In this document: one piece after another, positions 1-10,302 of the stretch
How the letters are laid out: every line of letters starts with the position of its first letter
How positions within the stretch are numbered: position 1 is the first letter of the stretch
Source: Gonapodya sp. JEL0774
Taxonomy: Eukaryota; Monoblepharomycota; Monoblepharidomycetes; Monoblepharidales; Gonapodyaceae
Assembly (NCBI GenBank): GCA_027604505.1
Contig: JADIIX010000317.1
Coordinates: 1-14,083 of the forward strand
DNA length: 14,083 bases
Direction: 5' to 3'
Made by a program: the position numbers and the translations under genes
Notes under the pieces: generated by a model
Told to the model about the DNA's origin: nothing
The model's input: the letters and a program-made list of their open reading frames with translations, nothing else
Databases searched by the model: none

Positions 1-1905
1 CAGGAAGGAATATACACCATCCTGCAGAACCCCAACATTGCCACCATACAGACGTCCAAAGGCTTAGCCGATAAGGTTTACTTCCTCCCCGTAACACCTG
101 AGTTTGTTCGCAAGGTGATCAAGCACGAGAAGCCTGATGCCATCTTCTGCACCTTCGGTGGCCAGACCGCTCTGAATGTCGGCGTCGCTCTCCGTGACGA
201 ATTTGAAGCGCTCGGCGTGAAGGTGCTGGGAACTCCAATCAAGTCTATCGAGCTCACAGAGGACAGAGAGCTCTTTGCCGACGCCATGAAGTCCATCGGG
301 GAACGGTGTGCCGTCTCGGAGTCAGCCACTTCGGTGCAAGAGGCTATTGCTGCTGCGAACCGTATATCATATCCAGTCATTGTTCGTGCAGCATATGCTC
401 TTGGTGGACTTGGGTCGGGATTCTGCTACAACGAACAGGAATTGGTCGAACTCTGCAACCGGTCCTTCGCTTCGAGCCCCCAGGTTCTCGTTGAGAGGAG
501 TATGAAGGGGTGAGTCAGTTTGTGCCTTTTTGCCGTCTTTGCAACCACCGAACTGGAAATTCTTACCCCTCAGATGGAAGGAGGTGGAGTATGAAGTTGT
601 TCGGGATGCTTAGGACAATTGCATCACTGTTTGCAACAAAGAGAACTTTGACCCACTTGGTACGTTGGGAGTATGTGCTTTTGCACAATGGGTTCGAGAT
701 CTGATCTTCCAATGCAAGGTATCCACACTGGGGACTCCATTGTGGTCGCCCCGTCGCAAACTCTATCCGATGAGGACTATATGATGTTGCGCAAGCCGTT
801 AGCGTCATCGGTAACTTGGGCATCGTCGGGGAATGTAACATTCAGTATGCTCTGAATCCTAAGTCGAAAGAGTACTGCATCATTGAAGTAAATGCCAGGC
901 TCTCTCGAAGTTCCGCGCTTGCTAGCAAGGCGAAGGAATATCCCTTGGTGAGCGTCCGCATGACTTTTTATATTTGTTTTCTTTTTTTCGAGAAACTTCT
1001 TTGGCACAGGCGTTCGTTGCTGCCAAGCTTGGATTGGGGATTCCTCTCAAAGAGGTGACGAACAATGCGACCAAGAAAACCAGCGCGTGCTTTGAGCCGA
1101 GCTTGGATTATTGTGTGGTCAAGATTCCGCGCTGGGATCTCAAAAAGTTCCAGCGCGTTTCCACCAAGATTACGTCCGCGATGAAAAGTGTAGGTGAAAT
1201 TATGGCTGTCGGTCGCACTTTCGAGGAGACCATTCAGAAAGCTCTTAGAGCAGTTGAGTATTCATTCATTGGATTCTCCGAGGTAGGTACACACATTCTT
1301 CATTTACGCTCGCTCCACATCACCGACAAGATCGTTAAAGAACGATTCAGTGGAGAAGCTCGATGAAGAGCTTGCGAATCCCACGGATCTTCGAGTTTTT
1401 GCGATTGCCAATGCGCTTCACAAAGGTTACACCATCGAGCGCATTCACACCTCACGTCGATTGATGACTGGTTTTTGACACGACTTCAAAACATCGTGGA
1501 AATCGACAAGGAGTTTGCCACGTACAATCCATCCACTCTGACGAATGATGTTCTGAGAAAGGCGAAAATGATCGAAATTTCAGATCGTCAGGTCGCTAAG
1601 GCGCTGGCTACGAGTGAATTGCAGATTCGCAAAATGCGTGTTGATGCTGGAATACCGATTTTCGTGAAGCAAATTGACACCGGTGAGGTTCCGTGTGATT
1701 CTCTGAGTTACCTAGACTTTTAATATGAATTGGAAAATGCCGACGGAGTGATTGTGTCCCTCGGTAGTCAAAGTCCCAACAACATCGCGGTGCAGCTTGG
1801 GCGAGAAAATATGAAGATTTTGGGTACTTCCCCGGAACTTATTGATTGGGGAAACGTTTCCGCGGGGAGAAATTCAGCAACTCCGTCCACCATAGCTCCA
1901 ATCAC
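1..1905 (+). pseudogene. CPA2: Decayed carbamoyl-phosphate synthase large chain (arginine-type), 5' part outside window
   Basis: The intact enzyme makes carbamoyl phosphate from glutamine-derived ammonia, bicarbonate and two ATP. The frame is open from base 1 and reads family hallmarks such as [30 protein letters not shown] and the ATP-grasp stretch [13 protein letters not shown]. Introns at 510-573, 660-718, 948-1009 and 1283-1340 join exons that continue the family sequence ([55 protein letters not shown], split by lesions). Lesions: in-frame TAG at 611-613 where the family has Tyr/Phe; a frameshift (apparent 4-nt loss) near 793-795; a 1-nt loss near 1449; an internal deletion joining FVKQIDT (about 1661-1681) to [14 protein letters not shown] (from 1724), with a TAA at 1721-1723; a further shift near 1850. 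Similarity fades after about 1890, so most of the second synthetase half and the regulatory domain are missing. Kept introns argue against a retrocopy. The match is closest to fungal Cpa2; a Ura2/CAD-type parent cannot be excluded. Pseudogene status is firm, the exact paralogue less so. Confidence 0.9.
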
Positions 1906-2193
1906 ACCCCGTTATAAACCCAACATGTTCCGTCACATGACTTCGATCCTTTCCCACCAACGGGCTCGTTGCTTCTTTTGTGCGTGCTGAAGTTCTGTGG
2001 CTGTTTAGGGTGTAATGAAGCAGTCTTGCAATACGCGGGCATTGGAACCGGGGCTGCAAAACACGGAAAAGAACCTGGATAATTTATGGGATCATGGAAT
2101 CGAATAACAACGGGTCAAGGTATTACAGGTAGAGAAATTGATATCTCACAGCAATTCACAAGTTCAAAGACTTGCCGCAGTTTCATAGCTTAA

Positions 2194-2200
2194 TATAAGA
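2194..2200 (+). promoter_or_regulatory. Possible TATA box upstream of the unknown gene
   Basis: TATAAGA lies in an AT-rich stretch (about 2185-2245) 123 nt before the ATG at 2323. The surrounding 1990-2322 holds no coding sequence I can support; it separates the CPSase remnant from the next gene and is the natural promoter and 5' leader. The assignment rests on motif and position only. Confidence 0.35.
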
Positions 2201-2322
2201 ATATTCTGTTTTATTATTTCTTTTGGGTACGACTAAAAATAATGAGGGTCACTGATCGCCACTGAAAATGGCCACAGTTACCCTTCGAAAGTAATTTTAA
2301 CATTCCTGAACCTGCAATCACA

Positions 2323-4379
2323 ATGTCATCTGCCAATAATGCACCAAACGAGATTGTTCGTTACTCAGATATCTTCTCCGGGACCGCTGGACAACCACCT
2401 CCGAGGGCTGAGCTCAAAGAAGACTTTCTCAAGAGCCTGGAATCCTTCCTCCAGTCTTCCGCCGGGAACAAGGCACTCACCTGTTCTGATCAACGAGAAG
2501 AATTTCAGTTTCTTAGCCAAGATGGTTTGTTTGCCTGTTGCTATTCAAGTCCCAAGATTCCAGCTGACTGAAACAATGTGAAACTGACATGAACTCAGGC
2601 AGTCGCGGATATCTTATCAAGGCGCACAAAGTTCGCAAAGTTATTGAAGAAGAGAACTTGGTGTTTGTAAGTTGGACTAATTCATTAAATTTTGGGTGAC
2701 ACCACATATGCGGCACGAGGATCGCTGAGCATTGCGACAATCTCTTCATTTTCTGACCAGGTTTCCGATACTTCCAAAAGGGATGGGAACAGAAATAGTA
2801 CATCGCCTGCTCCAGGTCCTGTTGAGCTCCTGAATGCAGCTTACACCAGTGTGTCGGCGAAACTGACAGAAAACATGGCAGGTGAGTAACACGAATCTTG
2901 ACGCATTGTTCCACTGCTCCGGTGATGTAAAACTCCATGTTTGATCAAATAGGCGAGGCTGTGAAGCTCTTTGATGACCACGCGAAGACTCTGTACTACC
3001 GATTGTGTGACGATGGAACTGAAGTTTTGCGGGAACTTCTCATCGGGGTACTGAACCAGTATCCGAGACTCACTACGGATATCATCCGTTCAAATGTACT
3101 CACAAACACAAAGCACTCCCTCCAAGATTTGAAAGAGATCCGGAGTATAGATCTGCTCTACATCCTGAAGATGATTGAGGTAGAAAAGGTGTCACAGGTT
3201 TTAGCAAAACTTGTGAAGGCGGGAGAAAGTGAAATTGACGGGCAAGCTACACCAGTGAAGTCATTGGCAGGGAAATTTGGAGTTCGGGGGAGAGGGATTT
3301 CCATGTTACATGACTGGCGGAACGCGAGGCACGGTCACGGCAAAAAGCTCACCCCAACCCTCCCTGCAGTGCACTTCATTGCACTCGGATCGGCATTTGC
3401 AAATTGCTTGACCGTGTTTGATTGGAGTTCGGTACCACTTCCGGCGGATGTTCCGAATATTCGAGTATTCTGCGAAGAAAAGGTGAAAACAGTTTGTGTG
3501 GGTGCAAGGTGGGTCGCTCAGATTCTGCACCTCACATCTCACACTAACTGATGATATTAGGAGCATGGCGGACGCATACGTGAGACTCTGCCACGACATT
3601 GCAAGGGCCAATCCTTGGCTAGAGTTCATATTGGAGGCGGCAAGTCAGAAGCTGAAGAGCATCATTCGCGATGAAAACTCAGCTCCTTCCAAGAAGCTCT
3701 ACCTGGTTCTGAAGTCATATATTCGATATGATAAGCCCCTACCGCCACGACAGGAACTCGCGCAGGCATCGTTACCGGAAAATGAGCTGTCGGAGACGGC
3801 ACAAGCGATAGCAGCGAGAATGGGTCCGGAGCTCGCGATGCTGGCTACCATGCTCAGTCTACAACAGATAGACCAGCGTGGGCTAGAACGAGACGACAGC
3901 TTGAGGCGGATCGAGCAATTGGTGACGGTGTTGGCTGACAAGGTCAATACGACCAACAAGCCTGAGACACTTACTGGTGATGTGGAAGTGCCATCTGTGA
4001 CGGGAATAAAGCGAAAGCGAGAAGCGTCGGAGGGAATGGTGGTGCTAGTGAAAGCGAGAGAATTAGACACTGGAGTTCAGGGGGTGATCGAAAACGATAC
4101 CCAAAAGCGTAAGTAATTGAATCCTTATTGTGACGACGCGAACTCACAATCGACTATTCAGTTTTTGGCGACCAAGAGATCCAAGTGGTCTTCAGCTCCC
4201 ACTCGAACGGCGATAATGCATCGGTGTTTGTTGGGGGAAAGGTATCGAAAAGCCAGGCGTCCGTCATCAAGCTATTGATGGTGAACATGTTAGGAATCGC
4301 CTTGAAAAACGTTGAGGTTCTGGCTGAGATTGTTGAGGACGATGGGGAGGAGAACGGGGGGAAGAGGAAGAAGACCTGA
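2323..4379 (+). CDS. Unknown 570-residue protein with HEPN-like motif and basic nuclear-localisation-like stretches
   Basis: I do not recognise the family. Six exons fit: 2323-2524, 2599-2666, 2761-2881, 2953-3508, 3561-4108, 4162-4379. Introns are 74, 94, 71, 52 and 53 nt; the fourth has a textbook ACTAAC branch site near its end. Phases close at every junction to a 570-aa protein ending in TGA at 4377-4379. The ATG at 2323 has A at -3. The region around residues 131-262 looks mostly helical and ends in LHDWRNARHGHG (249-260), which resembles the R-N...H core of HEPN domains (Rx3H or Rx5H spacing). A Ser/Thr/Pro-rich loop lies near 95-107. KRKR at 466-469 and KRKK at 566-569, the latter after an acidic run, suggest nuclear import. 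There is no signal peptide or membrane segment. Gene structure is well supported; function is unknown. Confidence 0.82.
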
Positions 4380-6286
4380 TCGAACCAGCACATGGAAAAT
4401 AATCAGATCGAGGGCTACCATTCAGGAACTGGTTAGACTCATCACATATTCGCACTACTCGTGAATTTACTCACCTGTGGACTCCGAATGTGTTGTACAA
4501 TCGCGTTTTTGGCGGCCACAAGCACTCTCGATGAATCGTAAGATCGTCGGGGTTTGCGATATGCATCAAGCGCCTCACGCGATTAGTGAAGAACAACAAA
4601 TACATGATGGAGGGGGGAGGAGTAAAACTATGACTATTCGCGGGTGGGAACGTACCGATACCGTCCACGAAACTGATAAGATCAAGGCGCACAGTGCACC
4701 TGATGGGTTCCATCACTATGTCTATGGATCGTAGGTCAACTGCCAACGATCATAAGTGCTGTGTGCATGGGACATTTAGTGTGGTCTTGAAAACAAAATC
4801 CAAAAGTCGCACGGGAGATATCCATCCCCGCGAGCAGGTGAGAGCATACGCCCGGGCATTTCACAAAAAGCCCGAAGACAGAAAGTGGTGAAAGGTAAAC
4901 AACGCTGGATTGTGACCGCGCATCCCCTCCTGGAGCACTGATTGTCTGAACATTGAACCGAGAACTGAGGATTCCGCAATCGCCGAGGACTAACGACTCT
5001 GCAAATGTCGAGTTCTTCATTCTTTGGTCTACACTAGTCGAAAGGCCAAAAACAGGATTACCTTGCCGCAAAGAATTCGATCGGGGGAGAGCAGTCGGGC
5101 AGAGCAGGCGACAAAGCAGAATCTGACACCCCGAGCATCAGTGATGACTATTAACCAGGGACGTCACTTCGGGAACCCGGTCCGTTTTCGTTGTCAAACC
5201 CAAAAAAAAATGGGAAAACGAGAGGACGAGTTCTGGTTGTGGTCCTCAGCAAACCCAGCTCAGCACCTGTGGCGCAGAACTTGGGTGAAGATCAGTCTGA
5301 TCGCATCTTCGACAACGCTCCCCATCCTCCGACCGTTCCTTTATAACTCCATACTCGCAGCATCTCCGCATTTGCGTTCAAACTGCGTGGATATAAGCTT
5401 CAACGATCATTGATTTTAGTTGATCCCACTGAAACAACCGGCCGCCATCGGCTCCTGCCTTCGTCGTCAAACACGTGCATGGTTTGACTTGCGAGCATCG
5501 CGATCGACTCTCAGAAGTTCGCAGTGCGGGGTGCTTCATCGTCGTAGGGAATCCCTGCCCTGGTGACGGGTTGCAGATAGACCATCAGAACCTCAAATTG
5601 TTGGCCCAACTTCACACATTGACTTGACGCATTCATGGATATTCTGGGGACACAAATGCAGAAAGCGCACGTTTTAGGTTTAGTGAAGCAGAGTCGTGGA
5701 CGTGGAAATGACGCCTGACGGTGCTTGTGCCAAAGAAGAGTACGGATGGACCCTTTGCGTCTCCGCGAGGTCAAATGGACTGGGTGAACGTATCTGCGCC
5801 ATCTACGTCTTGTATAAGCAGAATCAATTGGCTCGCCAGCCCATGAAATGTATGGTCATCCACGAAGACACTCTGAATATGTTCTCCCATGGAATGGGAC
5901 TGAGGAGCCATGCTGGTTCCCCGCGTGGAGGGCTTGGTTTGTCTGAGAAGGTGGGATTTTGTTTCAATGGTCGGCCCTCCCCCTGCTTTCTCATCTCGCT
6001 CGAGCTTGTCGCCTCTGAGAGCAAGAGGTAATGCTAATCACATGGGTTGTAGTGAATTGTGTAAATAAACGCTGAGTATTATCGCAGCACAAAGAGTTCC
6101 CTGTCTAAATCTGATGGAGTAACCATTCCCTCCAGCCTGTCACATGCCATGAGGAGTTTGCCGCGCGCTGGTCTTGAATGGCTTTGGTCAACACCTCCCG
6201 ACCCCCCACAAGTGTGTTTCAAATCATCCGAATTGCTAACGCCATTCCCCTATCGAACCTCATATTCTTTCCCCTGTGTCCATTAA
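4380..6286. other. About 1.9 kb intergenic region, no supported gene
   Basis: Short open frames occur on both strands (for example 4736-5071 minus, 5024-5413 plus, 5511-5774 minus, 5696-6031 plus), but several begin at TTG rather than ATG, none shows a known motif, and I could not join them into a multi-exon model. A TATAA at 5342-5346 sits in a promoter-like setting, but no credible ORF follows. The last 100 nt before SEY1 are pyrimidine-rich (for example 6241-6280), consistent with a promoter or 5' leader. A lineage-specific gene of short exons or a noncoding RNA could be hidden here. Confidence 0.55.
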
Positions 6287-9200
6287 ATGGAGCCTCCTGT
6301 TGAAGGCGTTCCCCTGGTGGCTGCGAATGGACATGTTATCAATGGGCAAACACCAGGATCGCAACCTCAACTTCAAATCATTGATGACAACCAGCAATTC
6401 AAGTAAGTCATAGTTTGCCCCTTTTCGTAATCATGGCGAAAACGCTTGAATGCTGTCTTCATCTGCCGTTTCGCTTGACAATACACAGTCCCGCAACCAC
6501 TGCAACATTGACCTCATCCTTTCACATCGAGGACGTTGGCTTCAACTACAATGTCATGGCTGTATTTGGAAGCCAAAGTACCGGGAAAAGTACTTTGCTC
6601 AACAAGCTCTTCGGAACGTCTTTTGCAGTCATGGACGCGTCGCAGAGGAGGCAGACGACCAAGGGTGAGTTGGAACGAGGACCGAAAATCGGACAACGCT
6701 TTACAGTTGAAGAGGTGTCAGGCATGGAATCGTGATGGGCATTCAAAACAACACAGTTTCTGGGAAAGAGAGTGCCGTTCCGGGAGTCATTTTCGCTGGA
6801 GCGCACGGACGGAACACTTATCTTTCAGTACACACACCAAGCGCCGTCAAGGGTCCTTTCAAATGTGCTTATTTTCGCTCGAAAGAATTAGGCAGCCACT
6901 CCCCGGAGGTTTGTTGGCGTCGGAACTTTTCCGGGCAGCGGGTCCCTTGCTCGTTTCGGATTCAATGCCCAAAATGCAAAAAGGATGAATGTGGAAATGT
7001 CGATAGTCCGTCCTCAGAGATCAGAGAGCTATCAGAGCCCGGAATGGATGGGCGACCAGTTCTCATTCGCATGGTGGACTCGGATGCACAGTCACGAGGC
7101 CCTCCATCAGGCACATACGTGCCGTCATTTTCCTTTTGTATTGTAGCATGCTTTATGTGTCTTTCTGCTCTCATTCTGTCCCGCAACGCCTTCTCCACCG
7201 TTCTGCGCCAGGAATTTGGGCTTCTACTCCCGCCACCCATCCACTCCTCATCCTTGATGTTGAAGGCGCCGACGGACGAGAACGGGGTGAACAGCAGGAT
7301 TTTGAGCGCAGGACAGCCTTGTTTTCGCTTGCGGTTGCCGAAGTTGTGGTGGTCAATATGTGGGAACATCAAGTGGGGTTGTATATGGGAGCGAATATGG
7401 GCCTGTTGAAGACGGTGTTCGATGTGAATGTGCAACTGTTTGCGGCGAGGGGGTGAGTTTGAGGAGGAGGAGTGCGTGGGTTGAATCTTTTTAGCGGGCG
7501 CTTGTGGTCTGCATGGTGTGGGCACAGGTACCGGGGATTCAGGACTTACTGTGCGGATCATCGTCAGTTCTATCCCTGATCACCCGAAATCCTCTCTCCC
7601 CTCGCTCACCCAGCTCTCCGAAAACCCTACTCGTTTTCGTCATCCGAGACCACCTTGGAGTCACCCCTCTGGAGAACCTGAAAAATACCCTTATGGACGA
7701 TTTGAATCACATTTGGGAGAGTTTAAACAAGGTCAGATGGAGATAAATATTGCTGGCAGTGGTCTTTTTATAATGTTTCGATGTGTCTCTCGGCTCCAGC
7801 CTCCTGCTGTCGGCGATGCCCCGCTTGACGAATTCTTTGACCTCGATTTTGTAGGCTTACCCCACAAGTACAACTCCCCAGAAGCCTTTGACACGGCTTG
7901 CGACGCACTTCGCACGCGGTTCATGGACGCAAGCGCTCCAGACTTCTTCTTCAAGAAATCTTACCACAAGAAACTGCCCCCCGCCGATGGATTCCCCCAC
8001 TATGCTCAATCCATATGGGACAAGATTGTCACCGCCAAGGACTTGGACTTGCCCACCCAGCAGCAGTTGCTGGCTCAGTACAGATGTGACGAGATCGCGG
8101 TCGAGGCGAAGAAGGGGTTCACGGCAAAGGCTGAGGAATGGACAGGGAAAGTCGAAGCAGGAAAGGTGGTGGAAACGTTGGGGAAGGATATGGGGAGCGC
8201 AAAGGCAGCTAGTCTCGGTGAGAGCTTCATTGAACTCCAAGTCGCCGCAACGGTGAACCACAATCCCGAAATCCTCGCAGCTGCCTTCGATACCTCCGCC
8301 TCCCGCTACCATGCCGCCGTGTACCAACGTAAACGCCGTGAACTCGCTGACGCGCTGGACGCCCAATGCAAAGTCCTATTCGTGAAGCAACTCCAAAATC
8401 TTGCCAAGCGAGCTTTATCCCAGTTCAAACAAGACCTTCAATCGCGAATTGCAGCTCTGGGTCCCAGTTCGGGAGCCGGAGAGTTTGCGGCAGGGCTAAA
8501 GGCGTCCGAAGAAACTGCCGTGCAGGGCTTCGTAACAGGGGCGGAGGCTGCGAAGTTGGAAGGTGCAGACTGGGTGTGGGAGGATGTCTTGGCTGCTGTG
8601 CGGGAGGATGTCGGAGAAGTTGCAGATAACGCAAAGAAGGAGGAGATGGAAAGGGCGGTTGGGGGCGCGGAGGTGAGTGAGGTTTCACGACGTGGAGTAA
8701 AATGTGAAGAATTGTTCAAAGGGTTTGTGCGGTGTCATTGTCGTTTCCAGAAAAGAATAGCGAGCGAGGTCAATGAAACGATCACATCGATTTTGAACAG
8801 GGCGCGGGCGGGAATGTGGGAGGAGTTGTGGGTGGGATTCAAGAAGAAGGTGGAGGAGGAGAGGGACAAGTTGCAGGCGAAATCCACGAGTAAGTCTGTG
8901 CACGATTGTCAGGGAATGTATTATTACATAAACCAGCACTCAAACGTTTCGCTTATTCTGCAACTGCCAAATTCTCCACAGACTTTGCCCTGAACTCTAC
9001 CGAATCCGTTCCCCTCCTCCAACGCCTGAACTTGTCCGCTTGGACTCACCTTCGGACGAAACTCGTCGAAGAAACTGCGGACACCCGCCTTCTCCAACGA
9101 TTGCGTCAGCATTTCGAGCAAAAATTTCGTTACGACGCCAAAGGTATCCCTAGGGTGTGGAAACCAGAGGATGATATTGACGCGGCATATGAAATTGCGA

Positions 9201-9929
9201 GAAACGATGCGAATTCGCTGGTGGACGTTCTGGGAAAGGTGGATGTAGATGTCGAAGAAGTGAAGGCACTGCTGCCAGATATCGAGGCGAGTTGCTGTGC
9301 ATTGAAATATTGGGCTCGTTGCCTCCCTCATGCCTCAATGCCAACGCATTTACTCAACGCAGATCGATGAACGATCGCTACAGCTCATCACCTTGTCTCA
9401 CCTTGATGATATCCGTGGTCGGTTCCTCCGGGACATTGAATCTCTCTATATGGACGCGAAGCGCTCGGTCATCAACATGACCGCGGTGCTGCCCCCGTGG
9501 GCGATTCTTGCCATGATGGTTCTTGGGTGGAACGAGTTCGTGACCGTGTTGTCCAGTCCGACCTACTTTTTATCTTTTGTGGTTGTCGGTCTGGTCGGGT
9601 GGTTCGTTTATTCCTCGGGCTTGTTCGGAACCGTGCAGTCGATGGGGTTGGCTGCATTGAAGCAGGCTTGGAAACCGGTGCAGGACACGCTCGAGGAAAA
9701 TGGAATCGAAATGAAGACAATATCTGCCGGTGTAACCAAGGTTTCGTCCATTGCGAAGGGACTAATGGAGCAGAGTGCATCCGTGGAGGGCGATGGTTCG
9801 CCTGACCGGTCGGCGAAGTTTAGTCCCGGCGGGTGGGAGGCGGTGGAGTCCAGTGTGAACCACACGACGAGCACGAGCATAGGATCATCCTCGGTGAACC
9901 CGACACTCACCGAGGTAACCAAGCGATAG
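6287..9929 (+). CDS. SEY1: Sey1/RHD3/atlastin-type ER membrane fusion GTPase
   Basis: Sey1 is a dynamin-like GTPase that fuses ER tubules to form three-way junctions, working with reticulon/Yop1-type proteins. Eight exons fit: 6287-6402, 6489-6664, 7212-7452, 7614-7731, 7800-8672, 8751-8889, 8982-9286, 9363-9929. All phases close, giving 844 aa, a normal length for fungal Sey1. Visible motifs: P-loop GSQSTGKS (residues 66-73), switch-I region RRQTTKG (92-98), G3 DVEG (113-116), G4-type RD in FVIRDH (189-190). A long helical middle domain follows (about 218-650), with FRYDAKG and [12 protein letters not shown]-terminal membrane hairpin (about 699-719 and 724-744, with PPW, LGWNEF and SSPTYF) leaves a cytosolic tail of about 100 residues. 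The family's usual DVEGTDGRERG is [11 protein letters not shown] here. Two introns are odd: 6665-7211 is 547 nt, and 9287-9362 appears to start with GC. The 161-nt intron 7453-7613 has several internal AGs, but the acceptor at 7613 restores the family reading. Confidence 0.96.
6665..7211 (+). other. Unusually long SEY1 intron 2 (547 nt)
   Basis: It splits the invariant GTPase stretch RRQTTKG/IWAS inside a Gly codon, so no family residues are missing and the whole 547 nt must be removed. It starts GTGAGT and ends CGCCAG. Other introns here are mostly 52-94 nt. Its frame from about 6735 stays open for some 160 codons, includes a CPKCKK-type cysteine pair (about 6967-6984) and a hydrophobic run encoded near 7123-7180, and continues out of frame into the next exon. 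I recognise nothing in it; a small insertion or intron-nested sequence is possible. Confidence 0.8.
9287..9362 (+). other. Apparent GC-AG intron in SEY1 (intron 7, 76 nt)
   Basis: The upstream exon ends in phase 0 at Glu (ATC GAG) and the downstream exon resumes in phase 0 with ATC GAT GAA, the start of the conserved helix before the membrane hairpin. The only donor that fits both ends is GAG|GCGAGT, a GC-type donor that otherwise matches the consensus; the acceptor is CAACGCAG. The nearby GT sites at 9291 and 9296 are in the wrong phase. In-phase alternatives at 9239 (AAG|GTGGAT) and 9260 (GAA|GTGAAG) would delete a plausible acidic stretch. Confidence 0.65.
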
Positions 9930-10302
9930 TACATAGTGTCGAGTAGTTGGGACTCTTTTCTGCGTATATATGTGGACGGTTTTGTTGTTTTGGAGATTCC
10001 ATGATGCTAGAAGTATGATTTTTCCTTTTGCTGAATGTAGGAGCATAAAGAGTAACATTTAATCCTTGATGAGGGCCGGGGCGCACTCTGAGACGGGAGC
10101 AAGTGAAGTTCTCAGTGGTACGAGCATTCGAATGCAACGTCGATTCACCGTGGTCGATTGTGTCACTCGCACAAACAGTCTTAGGATGAGCTACCAGGCC
10201 AACTAACCAAAACTTGTAAACTTTGTCTCCAACGCGCACAGAACAGCAATGACAGAAAAGGTACATCCCCAGTACTGGCATCAGACATAATACTGAGCAA
10301 AG
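9930..10302. other. Convergent 3' region between SEY1 and the minus-strand membrane gene
   Basis: The two genes run towards each other, and this 373-nt stretch must hold both 3' ends. I see no canonical AATAAA. A T-rich segment after the SEY1 stop (about 9955-10030) is a plausible 3' UTR. A 124-codon minus-strand frame crossing 9907-10281 overlaps the SEY1 end and shows no recognisable motif, so it is not called. Confidence 0.5.

Noticed and set aside
680-710. GGGTTCGAG, resembling a tRNA T-loop
   Set aside because: No matching acceptor stem, D-arm or anticodon arm; it lies inside the 59-nt intron of the CPSase remnant.
4736-5071. 111-codon minus-strand open frame
   Set aside because: It begins at TTG, not ATG, has no recognisable motif and could not be joined to neighbouring exons.
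5024-5413. 129-codon plus-strand open frame
   Set aside because: It begins at TTG; basic, Ser/Thr-rich content without motifs looks like chance reading, and it crosses the TATAA element.
6962-7561. 199-codon minus-strand open frame
   Set aside because: It is antisense to the SEY1 intron and third exon, is rich in His/Pro/Ser/Arg, and reads the reverse of the conserved GTPase codons.
7857-8366. 169-codon minus-strand open frame
   Set aside because: It is antisense to the long SEY1 exon 5 and is explained by its codon bias.
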